From Flavobacterium sp. (lineage in GTDB: Bacteria; Bacteroidota; Bacteroidia; Flavobacteriales; Flavobacteriaceae): a DNA stretch of 64,000 bases. Shown piece by piece: positions 18,134 through 27,458 of the stretch; the first letter of the stretch is position 1, and each line of letters starts with the position of its first letter. The translations under genes were made by a program, and so were the position numbers. The notes beneath the pieces are model-generated. The model was not told where the DNA came from. It ran no database searches and saw only the letters and a list, made by a program, of their open reading frames with translations. Location: the NCBI RefSeq assembly GCF_013822155.1, contig NZ_PNJW01000001.1, forward strand, positions 95,421-159,420. Direction: 5' to 3'.

Positions 18134-18168
18134 AGAGGAAATCAATTTATACATGAATAATTTCCTCT
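18134..18168 (-). terminator. Hairpin over the stop codon of the exonuclease gene
   Basis: AGAGGAAAT (18134-18142) and ATTTCCTCT (18160-18168) pair perfectly with a 17-nt loop. On the minus strand the stem is followed by a T-rich stretch ending in seven T, so it may terminate the exonuclease gene; its 5' arm lies inside the coding end. The long loop makes it weaker than other terminators here. Confidence 0.4.
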
Positions 18169-18860
18169 TCAATTAATAAATCCTCTCTACGTAATCGTAA
18201 AAAAACTTGTGCAACGGCTATCACATCCTTTTCACAATAAGTGATGATGCGGTCAATATCTTTATCTACATAATAAACATAGGCTACTTCACTACCGTCA
18301 ATATCATCTTTAGGAGATGGAATTTGCAGCACTTTAGTGAGTAATCGCATGGAAGTATAATGTTTGTAATCGCCAAATTTCCAAAGCTCAAGCGTGTCTA
18401 AATGTGGAACTTCCCAAGGTTTTTTGCCAAATAAATTCAATTTAGCTGGAATTTCAATTTGATTAATAATCATTCTTCTGGCGATAAAAGGAAAATCAAA
18501 TTCCTTGGCATTGTGGCCACATAAAATATGCTGTGGTTGATTAAAATGGTTATTGAGTAAATTGCTTAAATCCTTCAAAATCATTTTCTCTTCTCCAAAA
18601 AAAGAAGTGACTCTAAAATTTCGGACATCTCCTTTCGTTATAAAATAACCCACTGAAATACAAACAATTTTTCCAAATTCAGCCCAAATACCGGCTTTAT
18701 CATAAAATTCTTCAGGAGTAAATTCGTCTTTTCGTTGGTACTGTGTTTTGGTTTCAAAAAGATACTGCTTCTCTTCATCAAGCAATTTGAAGTTTTCTTC
18801 TTCCGGAACAGTTTCAATATCCAGAAATAAAATGTTGTCGAGTTTAATTTTTTCTATCAT
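18147..18860 (-). CDS. Predicted 3'-5' exonuclease, PolB-like exonuclease fold
   Basis: A 237-residue protein with the DEDD exonuclease pattern: FLDIETVPEEE near the N-terminus (Exo I, first Asp and Glu), CGHNAKEFDFPF in the middle (Exo II), and YCEKDVIAVAQVFLRLR near the end (Exo III Asp). It resembles the PolB-like predicted 3'-5' exonucleases that occur as free-standing proteins in Bacteroidota. The start is set at the ATG at 18860. A longer frame to 18926 would add a hydrophobic stretch unlike the family and not sensible for a nuclease. Substrate (DNA or RNA) is not known. Confidence 0.85.
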   Translation of the reverse strand: MIEKIKLDNILFLDIETVPEEENFKLLDEEKQYLFETKTQYQRKDEFTPEEFYDKAGIWAEFGKIVCISVGYFITKGDVRNFRVTSFFGEEKMILKDLSNLLNNHFNQPQHILCGHNAKEFDFPFIARRMIINQIEIPAKLNLFGKKPWEVPHLDTLELWKFGDYKHYTSMRLLTKVLQIPSPKDDIDGSEVAYVYYVDKDIDRIITYCEKDVIAVAQVFLRLRREDLLIEEEIIHV

Positions 18861-18945
18861 AATCAATGAATTAGCTTTTATAAATGTATAAAAAAGAATG
18901 ATAGAAATAAGGAATAAAAAATACATTCATTCTTTTAAATGAAAA

Positions 18946-18968
18946 AAGCCACCTTTAAAAGGCGGCTT
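18946..18968 (-). terminator. Terminator of the 135-residue unknown gene
   Basis: On the minus strand AAGCCGCCT and AGGTGGCTT form a 9-bp stem with one G-T wobble and a short TTTAA loop, followed by six T. It is 22 bp after the stop codon at 18990. Confidence 0.8.
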
Positions 18969-18989
18969 AAAGCTAAATGAATCATCACC

Positions 18990-19397
18990 TTACAACGTAT
19001 CTCGATGTGTTGTCACTTCTACAATAAAAGCATCAACTTCATCCAATTGTTTAATAACACGTTCTAGGTCTAATTCTTTTTCAAGAAGAGCGACTGCTCC
19101 ATAACTTTCTTTTCTGTTTTCTAACAAAAATTTGCGGTACTCTAATCGTACTTTTCTTTTTTCTTCGGAATCTCTTGTTGATCCCGGAGGTAAAACGATA
19201 AGCACCGTGTCGACTGCTGCAATTTCTGCAATAACTCCTTGTAAAATTGCATCGATTTCAACAGCATTACTACTGTAATTTGAAACTAATCGCTCTTCGG
19301 AAAGCTTTTTAAAAGCTAAATCAGATTTTTCTTTTCCGGCCATGGTTAATAACACATTGCAATCTGCAATTGTTGTTAGGTTGCTAACTGAATACAT
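18990..19397 (-). CDS. Unknown cytoplasmic protein, 135 residues
   Basis: I do not recognise the family. The protein is soluble, starts MYSVSNLTTIADCNVLL, and is mainly helical with a likely coiled-coil or helical-hairpin character; charged heptads run through residues 85-125. There is no signal peptide. The ATG at 19397 is preferred over a longer frame reaching 19457, whose extra residues are not conserved-looking and cross an AT-rich inverted repeat. A terminator follows. The gene stands alone, with its own 5' region containing an AU-only hairpin that includes the start codon. Confidence 0.7.
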   Translation of the reverse strand: MYSVSNLTTIADCNVLLTMAGKEKSDLAFKKLSEERLVSNYSSNAVEIDAILQGVIAEIAAVDTVLIVLPPGSTRDSEEKRKVRLEYRKFLLENRKESYGAVALLEKELDLERVIKQLDEVDAFIVEVTTHRDTL

Positions 19398-19424
19398 AAT
19401 TATAATTTTTAAAGTTATAATTAT
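19396..19424 (-). repeat. AU-only hairpin enclosing the start codon of the 135-residue gene
   Basis: ATAATTATAA (19396-19405) and TTATAATTAT (19415-19424) are perfect 10-bp inverted arms with a 9-nt loop. In the minus-strand mRNA the 3' arm includes the A and U of the start codon. It could be a weak translation-control structure or a protein operator; function unproven. Confidence 0.45.
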
Positions 19425-19589
19425 ACATTCGCAAGTCATATGCCATAAAATTAGCACAAAATAAATTTATAAAAAAATTAACAGGAATAGTTAATCTTAT
19501 TTTAAAAATATACAAAACGATATTTTGTTTACGTTATGGTAGGATTTTGAGTTACTGAAGAGCAATACTTTTGAAGAATTTATACTTTT

Positions 19590-20111
19590 CTACAATTCTC
19601 CATTTTTTAATTCTCCATTAATAATTTGTTTGATAAATATCATTTCGTTTTCAATATTTTGCTTTTTCTGTTGATAATATAGTAAGCTATCCAGTGAATT
19701 TTTTTCTAAACTTTTATTAATTCTCATTTCTATCATTTTATTCAAATTAGAATCATTGTGTTCCTGTATTTTTAAAAACGCAATAGTGGACAAAGCAGTT
19801 ACTATTTGTTGACGTATTGTATATAGCCCATTTACTTTTTTCTCTGTTTGAATATATAACACTTCTAAATCGAGTAATTTCCTCTTTAATTCTATTTTTA
19901 ACTTTTTATTTTCACTTTCAAAAAATTTAGATTTGTCTTTCAACATATTATTATTTTGCAAATATTGAAGTAAATCATTTAATTTTTTGGTGGAACCAAT
20001 AGGAAGTTTTCTTTTCCCGACAGCAAACATTGACCATTGACTTCGTGTTATCCCTAGATAAATAGCCATTTCTTCTTGTGTCAAGCCTGTGTGGTTTTTA
20101 AAGGGTGTCAT
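19590..20111 (-). CDS. XRE-type helix-turn-helix regulator with coiled-coil tail
   Basis: A 173-residue protein with an N-terminal Cro/XRE-like helix-turn-helix (about residues 8-50: LTQEEMAIYLGITRSQWSMF, then GKRKLP), followed by a long, charged, predicted coiled coil (about 65-165). The tail ends in a short duplicated NGEL sequence. It is probably a dimeric DNA-binding regulator. No target genes or toxin partner are adjacent. The 86 bp upstream hold four TGTCA-type half-sites in a nested palindrome, the first inside the coding start, which suggests autoregulation. Lys-rich and AT-rich composition hints at an accessory origin, but no mobile-element genes are seen. Confidence 0.8.
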   Translation of the reverse strand: MTPFKNHTGLTQEEMAIYLGITRSQWSMFAVGKRKLPIGSTKKLNDLLQYLQNNNMLKDKSKFFESENKKLKIELKRKLLDLEVLYIQTEKKVNGLYTIRQQIVTALSTIAFLKIQEHNDSNLNKMIEMRINKSLEKNSLDSLLYYQQKKQNIENEMIFIKQIINGELKNGEL

Positions 20112-20124
20112 CTCATTTTATTTA

Positions 20125-20197
20125 GTGTCAAAAAAATAATATCAAAAATTTTGCCACTTATTAAGTGACATTTTTATTGAAATGATTTTTTTGACAC
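20125..20197. promoter_or_regulatory. Nested palindrome, candidate operator of the XRE regulator
   Basis: Outer arms GTGTCAAAAAAAT (20125-20137) and ATTTTTTTGACAC (20185-20197) are perfect 13-bp inverted repeats 47 bp apart. Centred between them is an inner palindrome, CACTTA-T-TAAGTG (20155-20167), followed by TGACA (20166-20170). A further TGTCA lies at 20106-20110 in the start of the gene. Spacing and position fit binding by a dimeric or tetrameric regulator. Confidence 0.55.
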
Positions 20198-20287
20198 AAC
20201 TTTTACTTCATTTTTTTTTTTACAATTAGTTTGGAGTTTAAACATATGTTAATAAATCTGCGTATTGTTTTTATGAATAGAAATAAA

Positions 20288-20319
20288 AAACACTTGTAAA
20301 AACGTTTTTGCAAGTGTTT
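20288..20319 (-). terminator. Terminator downstream of the RCC1 protein gene
   Basis: A near-perfect 16-bp inverted repeat (AAACACTTG at 20288-20296 pairs with CAAGTGTTT at 20311-20319, with AAAAAC and GTTTTT inside). On the minus strand it is followed by six T. It lies about 100 bp after the stop of the RCC1 gene. The remainder of the 311-bp region 20112-20422 holds the operator above and otherwise AT-rich sequence with no visible gene. Confidence 0.8.
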
Positions 20320-20422
20320 AATAAATTTTATCTAATAATCTGTATCTACTATTTAGAAATAGTCATTCTAATTCTAGAATTCGTGATTTACTTTTCATAT
20401 TATTAAGCTTAAAAAAATATTA

Positions 20423-21805
20423 TTAATTTAACACCATTTTTTTAATAATCTCCCTATTCTCTGATACTATTTTAAACACATAAACTCCTCGACTCCATTG
20501 AGCCACAGGAATAGCTAGTTGACCACTAAAACCAATGGTTTTAGTTTGATACATCAATCTGCCGTTAAGGTCAAACACCTCAAATTTAGCATTAGGTAGT
20601 TCATTATAAGTAAATTGAACTACATCTTGAGCAGGATTAGGAAAAAAAGAAACACTCTCTTTTTCATCATCAAAATCTTCGACACCCAACGTGCACAACG
20701 CGTTGTTTTGTAACGGCACATTACTGCCTTGATTTAGTGTGCCATTGCCAAACTGACCAAAATCATTACTACCCCAAACCCATACTGTACCATCTGTTTT
20801 TACACCTACGGTAGTGGTAGCACCTTGTGCATATATCCTATCCCAATTATTATCAGTCCCTATTTGGGTAGGTACATTTCGATTTTCAAAAGTGCCATCA
20901 CCGAGTTGACCTTCTTCATTTCTACCCCAAGCCCATAACGTACCATCGGTTTTGATGCCGTATGATCTTAAGGAACCTACTGCAAAATCTTTCCAAGTAT
21001 CGGTTGTAATTTGATAAGGAGTTAAACTACCGTTAAATTGACCATTACCTACTTGACCATAGCTACCACTACCCCATGCCCATAAAGTGCCATCCGTTTT
21101 TTGAGCTAAAATAAAAAACACTCCTGCCTTTATTTTGCTCCAATTATCCGAAGGCCCTTGTGAAAGACTATATACAAAATTCCCTAAAAAGCCTAATATG
21201 ACATTACTATTGTACCCACAACCCCAAAATGTACCATCATTTTTTAGTACAAATGTACCGGAATCTGTAACGGCAACATCTACCCAATGGCTATCAGTCC
21301 CAATTTGAATAGGGGTGAGTTGGCTTAAATTATTATTACCTTGTCCTTGCCCTAGCTCATAATCGTTGTTTTGACCCCAACCCCAGAGCGTACCGTCTTC
21401 TTTTAAACCAACAGTGTGGGTAGGAGAACCCACAATTTTTTGCCAATTAGTGGCTGTGCCTATTTGGGTTATTATATTGGTTGAATTAATGGAAGAATTA
21501 ATACCGAGACAACCATAAATATTATTGCCTGTAGCCCAAAGGGTGCCGTCATTTTTTAACAAAAAACTTCTCAAAGAACTAGCAAAAATATCCTTCCAAT
21601 AGCCATTGCTGTCAAACATAGCAGGACTAAGAACATTATTTACAGATTGCAAACCTAATTGCCCTGTTTGTGCACTCCCAAAACCGTAAATATAATTCTG
21701 TTCATTAAGTAAAATTACATGAGAAGTTCCACAAGATATCTTTTCAAAACATTGTGCATTAACTAAGCAGTTAAATAAAATAATGAGGTAAACTAACTTT
21801 TTCAT
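20423..21805 (-). CDS. Secreted RCC1-repeat (seven-bladed propeller) protein with T9SS type A sorting domain
   Basis: A 460-residue exported protein. A signal peptide (MKKLVYLIILFNCLVNAQ) precedes seven RCC1-like repeats, each centred on a G/A-W/F/T-G motif with a following LG: for example GFGSAQTGQLG, GWGQNNDYELG, AWGSGSYGQVG, AWGRNEEGQLG and VWGSNDFGQFG. Seven repeats predict one closed beta-propeller. The C-terminal 75 residues (SFFPNPAQDVVQF and onwards) form a T9SS type A domain. It is therefore a surface or released protein; the binding partner is unknown. Start ATG at 21805 is preferred over one at 21829 because it places the signal at the N-terminus. It lies 60 bp after the PKD protein gene. 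Confidence 0.92.
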   Translation of the reverse strand: MKKLVYLIILFNCLVNAQCFEKISCGTSHVILLNEQNYIYGFGSAQTGQLGLQSVNNVLSPAMFDSNGYWKDIFASSLRSFLLKNDGTLWATGNNIYGCLGINSSINSTNIITQIGTATNWQKIVGSPTHTVGLKEDGTLWGWGQNNDYELGQGQGNNNLSQLTPIQIGTDSHWVDVAVTDSGTFVLKNDGTFWGCGYNSNVILGFLGNFVYSLSQGPSDNWSKIKAGVFFILAQKTDGTLWAWGSGSYGQVGNGQFNGSLTPYQITTDTWKDFAVGSLRSYGIKTDGTLWAWGRNEEGQLGDGTFENRNVPTQIGTDNNWDRIYAQGATTTVGVKTDGTVWVWGSNDFGQFGNGTLNQGSNVPLQNNALCTLGVEDFDDEKESVSFFPNPAQDVVQFTYNELPNAKFEVFDLNGRLMYQTKTIGFSGQLAIPVAQWSRGVYVFKIVSENREIIKKMVLN

Positions 21806-21865
21806 AGTACTAAGTGGTATAAAAAACATGGCCTAAGGATATTAGGTCATGTTTTGGATAACTAA

Positions 21866-24800
21866 TTAATTTTTAATCACTTTAAAATAGGTAATAAACT
21901 CGTTTTTTGACCATAATTTTAACAAATAGATACCTTGTGGTAGATGCTCCATAATTATAGTGGTTTCGGTAATTTTAGGTGCAACATTTTTTTCAAGTAG
22001 TAGTTGCCCTTGTAGGTCAAACAACTGGTAATTATCGATAGGTGAATCAATACTCCATTTAAGATTAGCCTCAGTTTTTACTGGATTTGGGCTAAAGTGT
22101 ATTTTATTTAAAAGAGAACTTTGATCTTCTTTCTCCCTTAAGTCAGGTCTTGGAAAATATTTACATCTCGGCATAAATACCCTATAATGGAAAGCACAAG
22201 GCACGGGATTAAAATCTTTATCATAAGTTGTTCCGTTAATTAAAATAGTAATAGGACTATTTCCTGTATAACCATTTATAGGCAATATAGTTGTGTTGAT
22301 AGTATTTGGCCCTGGGTATAACTGAAAAGTAGAGGGGGCAAAAGTTACTAAATTTTCAGGATTAATCAATTGTATTTCTATAATTTGGGTTGTTTCGTTG
22401 ATAATTAAAAATTGAGCCGCAAATGAACAATAGTTTGAATCATTATTGTCTATTTGGCTATTTCTAACAGTCAATTTACACTCTTCACAACGATCTATTT
22501 GGTAGTTTAGTGGTGGTGCTTTGTATGTACAGCCCCCATTAGTCAATATAGCGTTATAAGAACCATCAACAGGAAGTTGGAATATTGGCGATGGGTCATT
22601 TGAGGTTTGGAATATTTCGCCTGTAAGCATCCAGGTATTGGATTCTATGGCTGCTAAAGGTCCCAAAACATAAGGATTATAATCTAAACAATAATTTAAA
22701 CACCCTTGTGGGTAAGACCACGCATATACCTCTGGATGTTTGGGAAGATTAATGGATGCCTCGATTGAACATGCACCATTATAAGCAATGACCTGATAGG
22801 CACCACCGTGATTTACAATTATAGACTCACCAACTTGACCGTTGCTCCATAAAAAATCAGCTGGTTGATCGGCAGATGCAGTTAGTTCAATGGTATAGGG
22901 TTCACACCGCATCACAACCCCTGTAATAGTAACATTAGTAGGTGATGGGGTAACCGTTAAAATAAAGCTTTCAGTAGTAGCACAACCCAAATTGCCGGTA
23001 GCGACAACGATAATGTTATAAGTGCCTGCGGACAATGTAGGATTCCAAATCTCTCCTTGATGAGCCGAAATACCTTCAAGAAACCATTCAATAGTTCCTG
23101 ATAAAATAGCACTAATTTGAATATTTTCTCCTTCACAATATTGACTTTCATTGAAGATTTTTAAAGCAGGCAGCGTATTAAATTTCGGATATACCCTATT
23201 TGGTACTTCGTATAAACACCCTTGAGGGCTAACAATTTCTAACCAATAGTAACCCGGTTCTGTTACTACTATACTACTTTGGTTTATGAATTCCGTTAGT
23301 AATGTATTTCCTCTTCGCCATAAATAGGTAGGTGCACAGTTTTCTAATGATGATAAATAGGATATGGTAACCGATTCTCCTTCACAAACATGGGCATCGT
23401 TAGGTGTTGTTTGAAGAACACCAACAAAACAAGGTTCAGGCACTACAACTTCTGTTGTAATTGTGCGGCTACAACCTAATGCATTTGTGATTTCTACTTG
23501 AACAGGATAGGTTCCAGGTGAATTAAACACTCTGGCAGGATTGAACAAAGAATTGGTTATTCCGGGTTCAAAAGTCCATAAATAAGAAAAAAGTGCTGGA
23601 TTCTCAAAGTCATTAAAAAATCTAAAAATAAAAGGTGTGTCATGACATATAAATTCGTTATTTTGAATTACAATTTGATTATCTGGTACACCATAAGTGG
23701 TAATATCGTAATTTTTGGTACACTCATAATTTTGCCCGTTAAAAGAACCGGTATTGATAACTCTTAAATGCACGATATTTTGAGGATTTCCGCTGATATC
23801 TACAGATCCAGAAGTTAACAACGTTTGCCAAGTTCCATTCACAAGCATTTGAACAGTTTCAACAGGATTATCTAAAAAAGGATAAAAGATACTGTTATTC
23901 AGTATAAAGTATAAAGTAAAATCTGTGCCATTGCAAATAAAATCATAGGAAATTGCAGGTTCAAAAGGGATGAGAACATCTACAACACTTTCAACAAGGT
24001 CATAAGCATCAGTTAAAGGGCAATATGCACGAGCCACATAAACAATAGTATAAATTCCGGGTGGGCCAGTAACCGTACTATTTACTAAATTTACTACTTC
24101 ATTACCAGGGCCATAAACTAACCAACTTTCGGATTCTGCTAGAGTTGAGGTGCCCGAAAGTGTAATGGTTCCACAATCTGAATAAAAAGAATTATTTACA
24201 GCCGTTAAACCGGGAACAGAACATACTGTTGGATTCGTATTACAATCCTTTTGGCTAATAGTCAATGTATTGGATAGTCGCGAACAGCCACCGCCAGATA
24301 TCTCATTTGTTGAGGTAATATTACAGGCATAAATACCAAAGTCAATAGGATTAAAGGTATTTGTTGTTGCTCCCAAAATTGGAGTAAAAATAGTATTCTG
24401 AAAAGTTCCCCATTGATAGGTTACCTGAATAAGATTACTTGATGCTATTAAAACAGAATCAATATCTGATGCCTCACAAAATCTTTTGTAACCAGCTGTA
24501 GAAATTACAGCAGGCGGAGAAGGAATAATAGTTGCAGAAAAGTTGATAGTATTAGAAAGACCAGTACATCCATCATAAGAAATGATTTGAGCAGTCACAC
24601 CTCGAAGTACTTCTTCATCAGAGTTATTAATTAGGCTGAAAAATTCTGAAATTCCACCAATTCTTTCTTGTCCATCAACAAACCATCTAACAATTACATT
24701 ATGGTTAGCTAAATTGATCGAAGGATCTACCGCTTGGATATTTACTTGGAAAGTTTCATTACTGCAAAATGTTGTCGTTGGCAGAGATGCCCATTGAATT

Positions 24801-26797
24801 TCAGGAATACTAGTAATTAAAACTGAAAATGTTATTTGTGTAGGTGGCAACGAACATTTAGTAACTGTTAATATTACATCTACTGTGGTATTGACAGTTA
24901 CATTGTTCCAAGTAATTTCTGCCATGTTCGTTCCTTGCCCACTTGAAATACTACCTAGCGAAGCATTAGAAAGAGACCATTGGTAAGTATCTGCATTATT
25001 AAAGAGGGTTGTAGTAGTTGGTATAACTGCTTGAAAAATTGAAACTGAACTACCACATATTTCGGAATTATCAGATAATATATCAACAATTGGAGTATCA
25101 GCTTCAATAGTTAAAAATATAACATCTGAATAACATCCCGTTGAAGGATTTAGACTTCTTACACTAACAGTAGCTGGGAAGTTATTGAATTCAATATTAA
25201 TATAATTATTGAAATTATTTCCTAGAATTATACCATTGGTAACAGTCCATTCATAAAAATAGTCTGAATTCGGATTTTGAACGTCATATCTAACAGCCAT
25301 TAGTGGGCAAGTTAAAGTTTCCCCTAAAATGGCAAAAGGAATAAGAGGACTTTCATTTACCTGTAAGACTAAATTATTAGATTCACAGAAATCGGGGTGA
25401 GAAGCCTGTATTATATATGAGCCAGAATCAATAAATGTGTAAAGTAAATTTATTGTGTTTTCTGAATGAATAACAGTGTTGTCTTTTGTAATTAACCAAT
25501 TGACTGTTTGATTCGCTATATTAGTAAACTCAACCATATCATTTTGACAAATCTTCTCTAATGTTGTTTCAATTTTTAACTGTTGTTTTACATTAATACT
25601 AATTTCAGCTACACCACCACAATTAAGAAGCGTATTATTATATATAGCTCTTAATATTAGATTTCCTGTTCCATCTAAAGGTAAAAGAACAATTTCATTT
25701 CGTTGATCAGTTTGAATTAATTCAAAATTTATACCATTTGTATTAACTACTGACCATTGAATATCAGTTGTTGGCCATTGCGGTAATGAATATTTACTTT
25801 GTTTACCAGTACAAATTAGACTATTTCCTTGTATTGTTGCATTACTTTGAATTACTGGGACTTTAATCGTAGTGGGTTCATTACATTCTAAAGTACAATT
25901 AACTGGATTGAAGGTAACAAAACCAAAACCATCTTCATCCACATGATTCCATTCAATTAATACATTACCACCTGCTTGATTTATAATTGTACCACCTTCT
26001 GCTTGCCAATTAAAACCTGTACAATTTTGCATAGCATCAATGGAAAGACTGTAGGTTTCTCTAGAACCTTCACATACTACCGTTGCACAATTTATTTCAT
26101 AATTTCTTGCATTTAAAACTCTAACCCTTCCTCTAATTGAATCAAAACAACCACAAGCATTCGTTACAGATAGGGTCACATTATATTCGCCAGGGTTTAC
26201 GTAATTATGATGAGGGGTTTCAATGTAACTAAAATTTCCATCCCCAAAATCCCATAAATAGCTAATAATATCAGAACCATTATTGGTATTTGATAAGTTC
26301 GTGAAATTTATGTCTTGCGAAATACAAGCTGTTATACTGGTTATATCAACAGATAAATCATTATTAATCGTAAATTTCGCCACTGGTTTGGCTGTTTTTT
26401 CTATACAAAGTGTATTTGAATAAAATACATTATTTATAGAATATTCAACAGTAACACCTCCATTAAATTCATCATCCCATAGAATTTGAATCTGGTTGTT
26501 ATTTTGACTTTGTATAATTCCTCCAGAAATTGTCCAAGAGATATTTACATTCATAGGAACATTAGTGAGTTCAAAATTTGATAAACTAGATTGACATACT
26601 AATAAGCATTGTGAATCTTCAAATTCTTCAACAAATATACCTTCTCTATCTGAATCGTTCCAAATTTGACAAGCATTACTGTTATCCCAACTTAGATAAA
26701 TTCCGGTGTTTTGATTTTGTGACAAAGCACTAAAAGCAATCGAAAAAATTGCTATCGTGCAAATAAATTTGATGAATTTTGACAGCTCGTTTTTCAT
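21866..26797 (-). CDS. Giant secreted PKD/Ig-like repeat protein with T9SS type A sorting domain
   Basis: A 1643-residue exported protein. A signal peptide (to about residue 26) is followed by many Ig-like beta domains with paired cysteines. A clear PKD domain lies at about 138-228 (YLWDFGDG, HNYVNPGEYNVTLSVTN), and a second PKD-like domain lies at about 1055-1125 (YLWTFEPG, GTYPVQVEITNALGC). PKD-like/SprB-type Ig modules fill most of the remainder. The end (IHFSPNPVKTEANLKW to VIKN) is a T9SS type A sorting domain. It is probably an adhesin or matrix protein displayed outside the outer membrane. The RCC1 protein gene follows on the same strand and the pair probably share a transcript. Cysteine content is high for this kind of protein. 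Confidence 0.9.
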   Translation of the reverse strand: MKNELSKFIKFICTIAIFSIAFSALSQNQNTGIYLSWDNSNACQIWNDSDREGIFVEEFEDSQCLLVCQSSLSNFELTNVPMNVNISWTISGGIIQSQNNNQIQILWDDEFNGGVTVEYSINNVFYSNTLCIEKTAKPVAKFTINNDLSVDITSITACISQDINFTNLSNTNNGSDIISYLWDFGDGNFSYIETPHHNYVNPGEYNVTLSVTNACGCFDSIRGRVRVLNARNYEINCATVVCEGSRETYSLSIDAMQNCTGFNWQAEGGTIINQAGGNVLIEWNHVDEDGFGFVTFNPVNCTLECNEPTTIKVPVIQSNATIQGNSLICTGKQSKYSLPQWPTTDIQWSVVNTNGINFELIQTDQRNEIVLLPLDGTGNLILRAIYNNTLLNCGGVAEISINVKQQLKIETTLEKICQNDMVEFTNIANQTVNWLITKDNTVIHSENTINLLYTFIDSGSYIIQASHPDFCESNNLVLQVNESPLIPFAILGETLTCPLMAVRYDVQNPNSDYFYEWTVTNGIILGNNFNNYINIEFNNFPATVSVRSLNPSTGCYSDVIFLTIEADTPIVDILSDNSEICGSSVSIFQAVIPTTTTLFNNADTYQWSLSNASLGSISSGQGTNMAEITWNNVTVNTTVDVILTVTKCSLPPTQITFSVLITSIPEIQWASLPTTTFCSNETFQVNIQAVDPSINLANHNVIVRWFVDGQERIGGISEFFSLINNSDEEVLRGVTAQIISYDGCTGLSNTINFSATIIPSPPAVISTAGYKRFCEASDIDSVLIASSNLIQVTYQWGTFQNTIFTPILGATTNTFNPIDFGIYACNITSTNEISGGGCSRLSNTLTISQKDCNTNPTVCSVPGLTAVNNSFYSDCGTITLSGTSTLAESESWLVYGPGNEVVNLVNSTVTGPPGIYTIVYVARAYCPLTDAYDLVESVVDVLIPFEPAISYDFICNGTDFTLYFILNNSIFYPFLDNPVETVQMLVNGTWQTLLTSGSVDISGNPQNIVHLRVINTGSFNGQNYECTKNYDITTYGVPDNQIVIQNNEFICHDTPFIFRFFNDFENPALFSYLWTFEPGITNSLFNPARVFNSPGTYPVQVEITNALGCSRTITTEVVVPEPCFVGVLQTTPNDAHVCEGESVTISYLSSLENCAPTYLWRRGNTLLTEFINQSSIVVTEPGYYWLEIVSPQGCLYEVPNRVYPKFNTLPALKIFNESQYCEGENIQISAILSGTIEWFLEGISAHQGEIWNPTLSAGTYNIIVVATGNLGCATTESFILTVTPSPTNVTITGVVMRCEPYTIELTASADQPADFLWSNGQVGESIIVNHGGAYQVIAYNGACSIEASINLPKHPEVYAWSYPQGCLNYCLDYNPYVLGPLAAIESNTWMLTGEIFQTSNDPSPIFQLPVDGSYNAILTNGGCTYKAPPLNYQIDRCEECKLTVRNSQIDNNDSNYCSFAAQFLIINETTQIIEIQLINPENLVTFAPSTFQLYPGPNTINTTILPINGYTGNSPITILINGTTYDKDFNPVPCAFHYRVFMPRCKYFPRPDLREKEDQSSLLNKIHFSPNPVKTEANLKWSIDSPIDNYQLFDLQGQLLLEKNVAPKITETTIIMEHLPQGIYLLKLWSKNEFITYFKVIKN

Positions 26798-27402
26798 ATT
26801 ACTAAGAAGTTAATTGTGGTTATAAAATTTAGTTGATAAAGCTTTGTTAAATGTATCAAAAAAAATTAAACCAAATAACTTTTTGTTATTGATTACTAGC
26901 AAATAAGTTAAAAAAAAGGTGTTGTGTTCTATTAGCCTGGTTGGATATGAAAACTTTTATTTTAACAAAATCAATTAATACCCCACTATTTATAATCTGC
27001 ATTTTTTTAACTTATTTTCAATTTCATCCGTGGAAACTACAAATTCATAAAGTGGTTTCTTGCTGTTTTGATATCGCACCATTAGAGGTTTATCATTTGA
27101 TAAATTCAACAAGACTTTATAAAAACAATTAGGAGCGACAGTACTATTGCTATACTTGTTATAAAATGTCAACCCATTCGAACTGAATTTTAACTAATTA
27201 ACATTCAATTAAATAGCAATTTTCATTTTTTCTTGTAAAAACAGAAACTAAGGCAATTGAAGAACTAAAAATTCAAAAATGATAAAATCAACTTCATTTG
27301 AATCTAAAAGAATTTAAAAAAACACCTGCTCTGAAAAGTCTTCCTCTAAAAAACTCCTCAAATGTCTGACTGAGACACTGCGGAATTTTTTATATGAAAC
27401 AA
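26798..27402. other. 605-bp region without a convincing gene
   Basis: Nothing here reads as a full gene. A 60-codon minus-strand frame (26990-27172) ends in a plausible-looking stretch (YEFVVSTDEIENKL) but has no relatives I know. A short plus-strand frame just after 27240 ends TETKAIEELKIQK and stop, like the tail of a lost gene. A small hairpin AATAAC-TTTTT-GTTATT lies at 26874-26890. The stretch near 27360-27395 is slightly less AT-rich than its surroundings. I read the region as decayed remnants plus the upstream region of the PKD gene. Confidence 0.4.
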
Positions 27403-27432
27403 AAAAACCACCTCTAGGAGAAGGTGGTTTTT
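27403..27432. terminator. Bidirectional terminator after the DUF1573 gene
   Basis: AAAAACCACCT (27403-27413) and AGGTGGTTTTT (27422-27432) form a perfect 11-bp stem with an 8-nt loop. On the minus strand it is followed by seven T. It lies 26 bp after the DUF1573 stop. Confidence 0.88.
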
Positions 27433-27458
27433 AACGAATTATAATTTAGCAGATATTC

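Noticed and set aside
19600..19625. Direct repeat of AATTCTCCATT at the 3' end of the XRE gene as a mobile-element footprint
   Set aside because: It only encodes a doubled NGEL at the protein end; a simple local duplication explains it.
19590..20422. XRE regulator as part of a phage or toxin-antitoxin module
   Set aside because: No integrase, phage gene, attachment-site repeat or toxin-like partner lies beside it.
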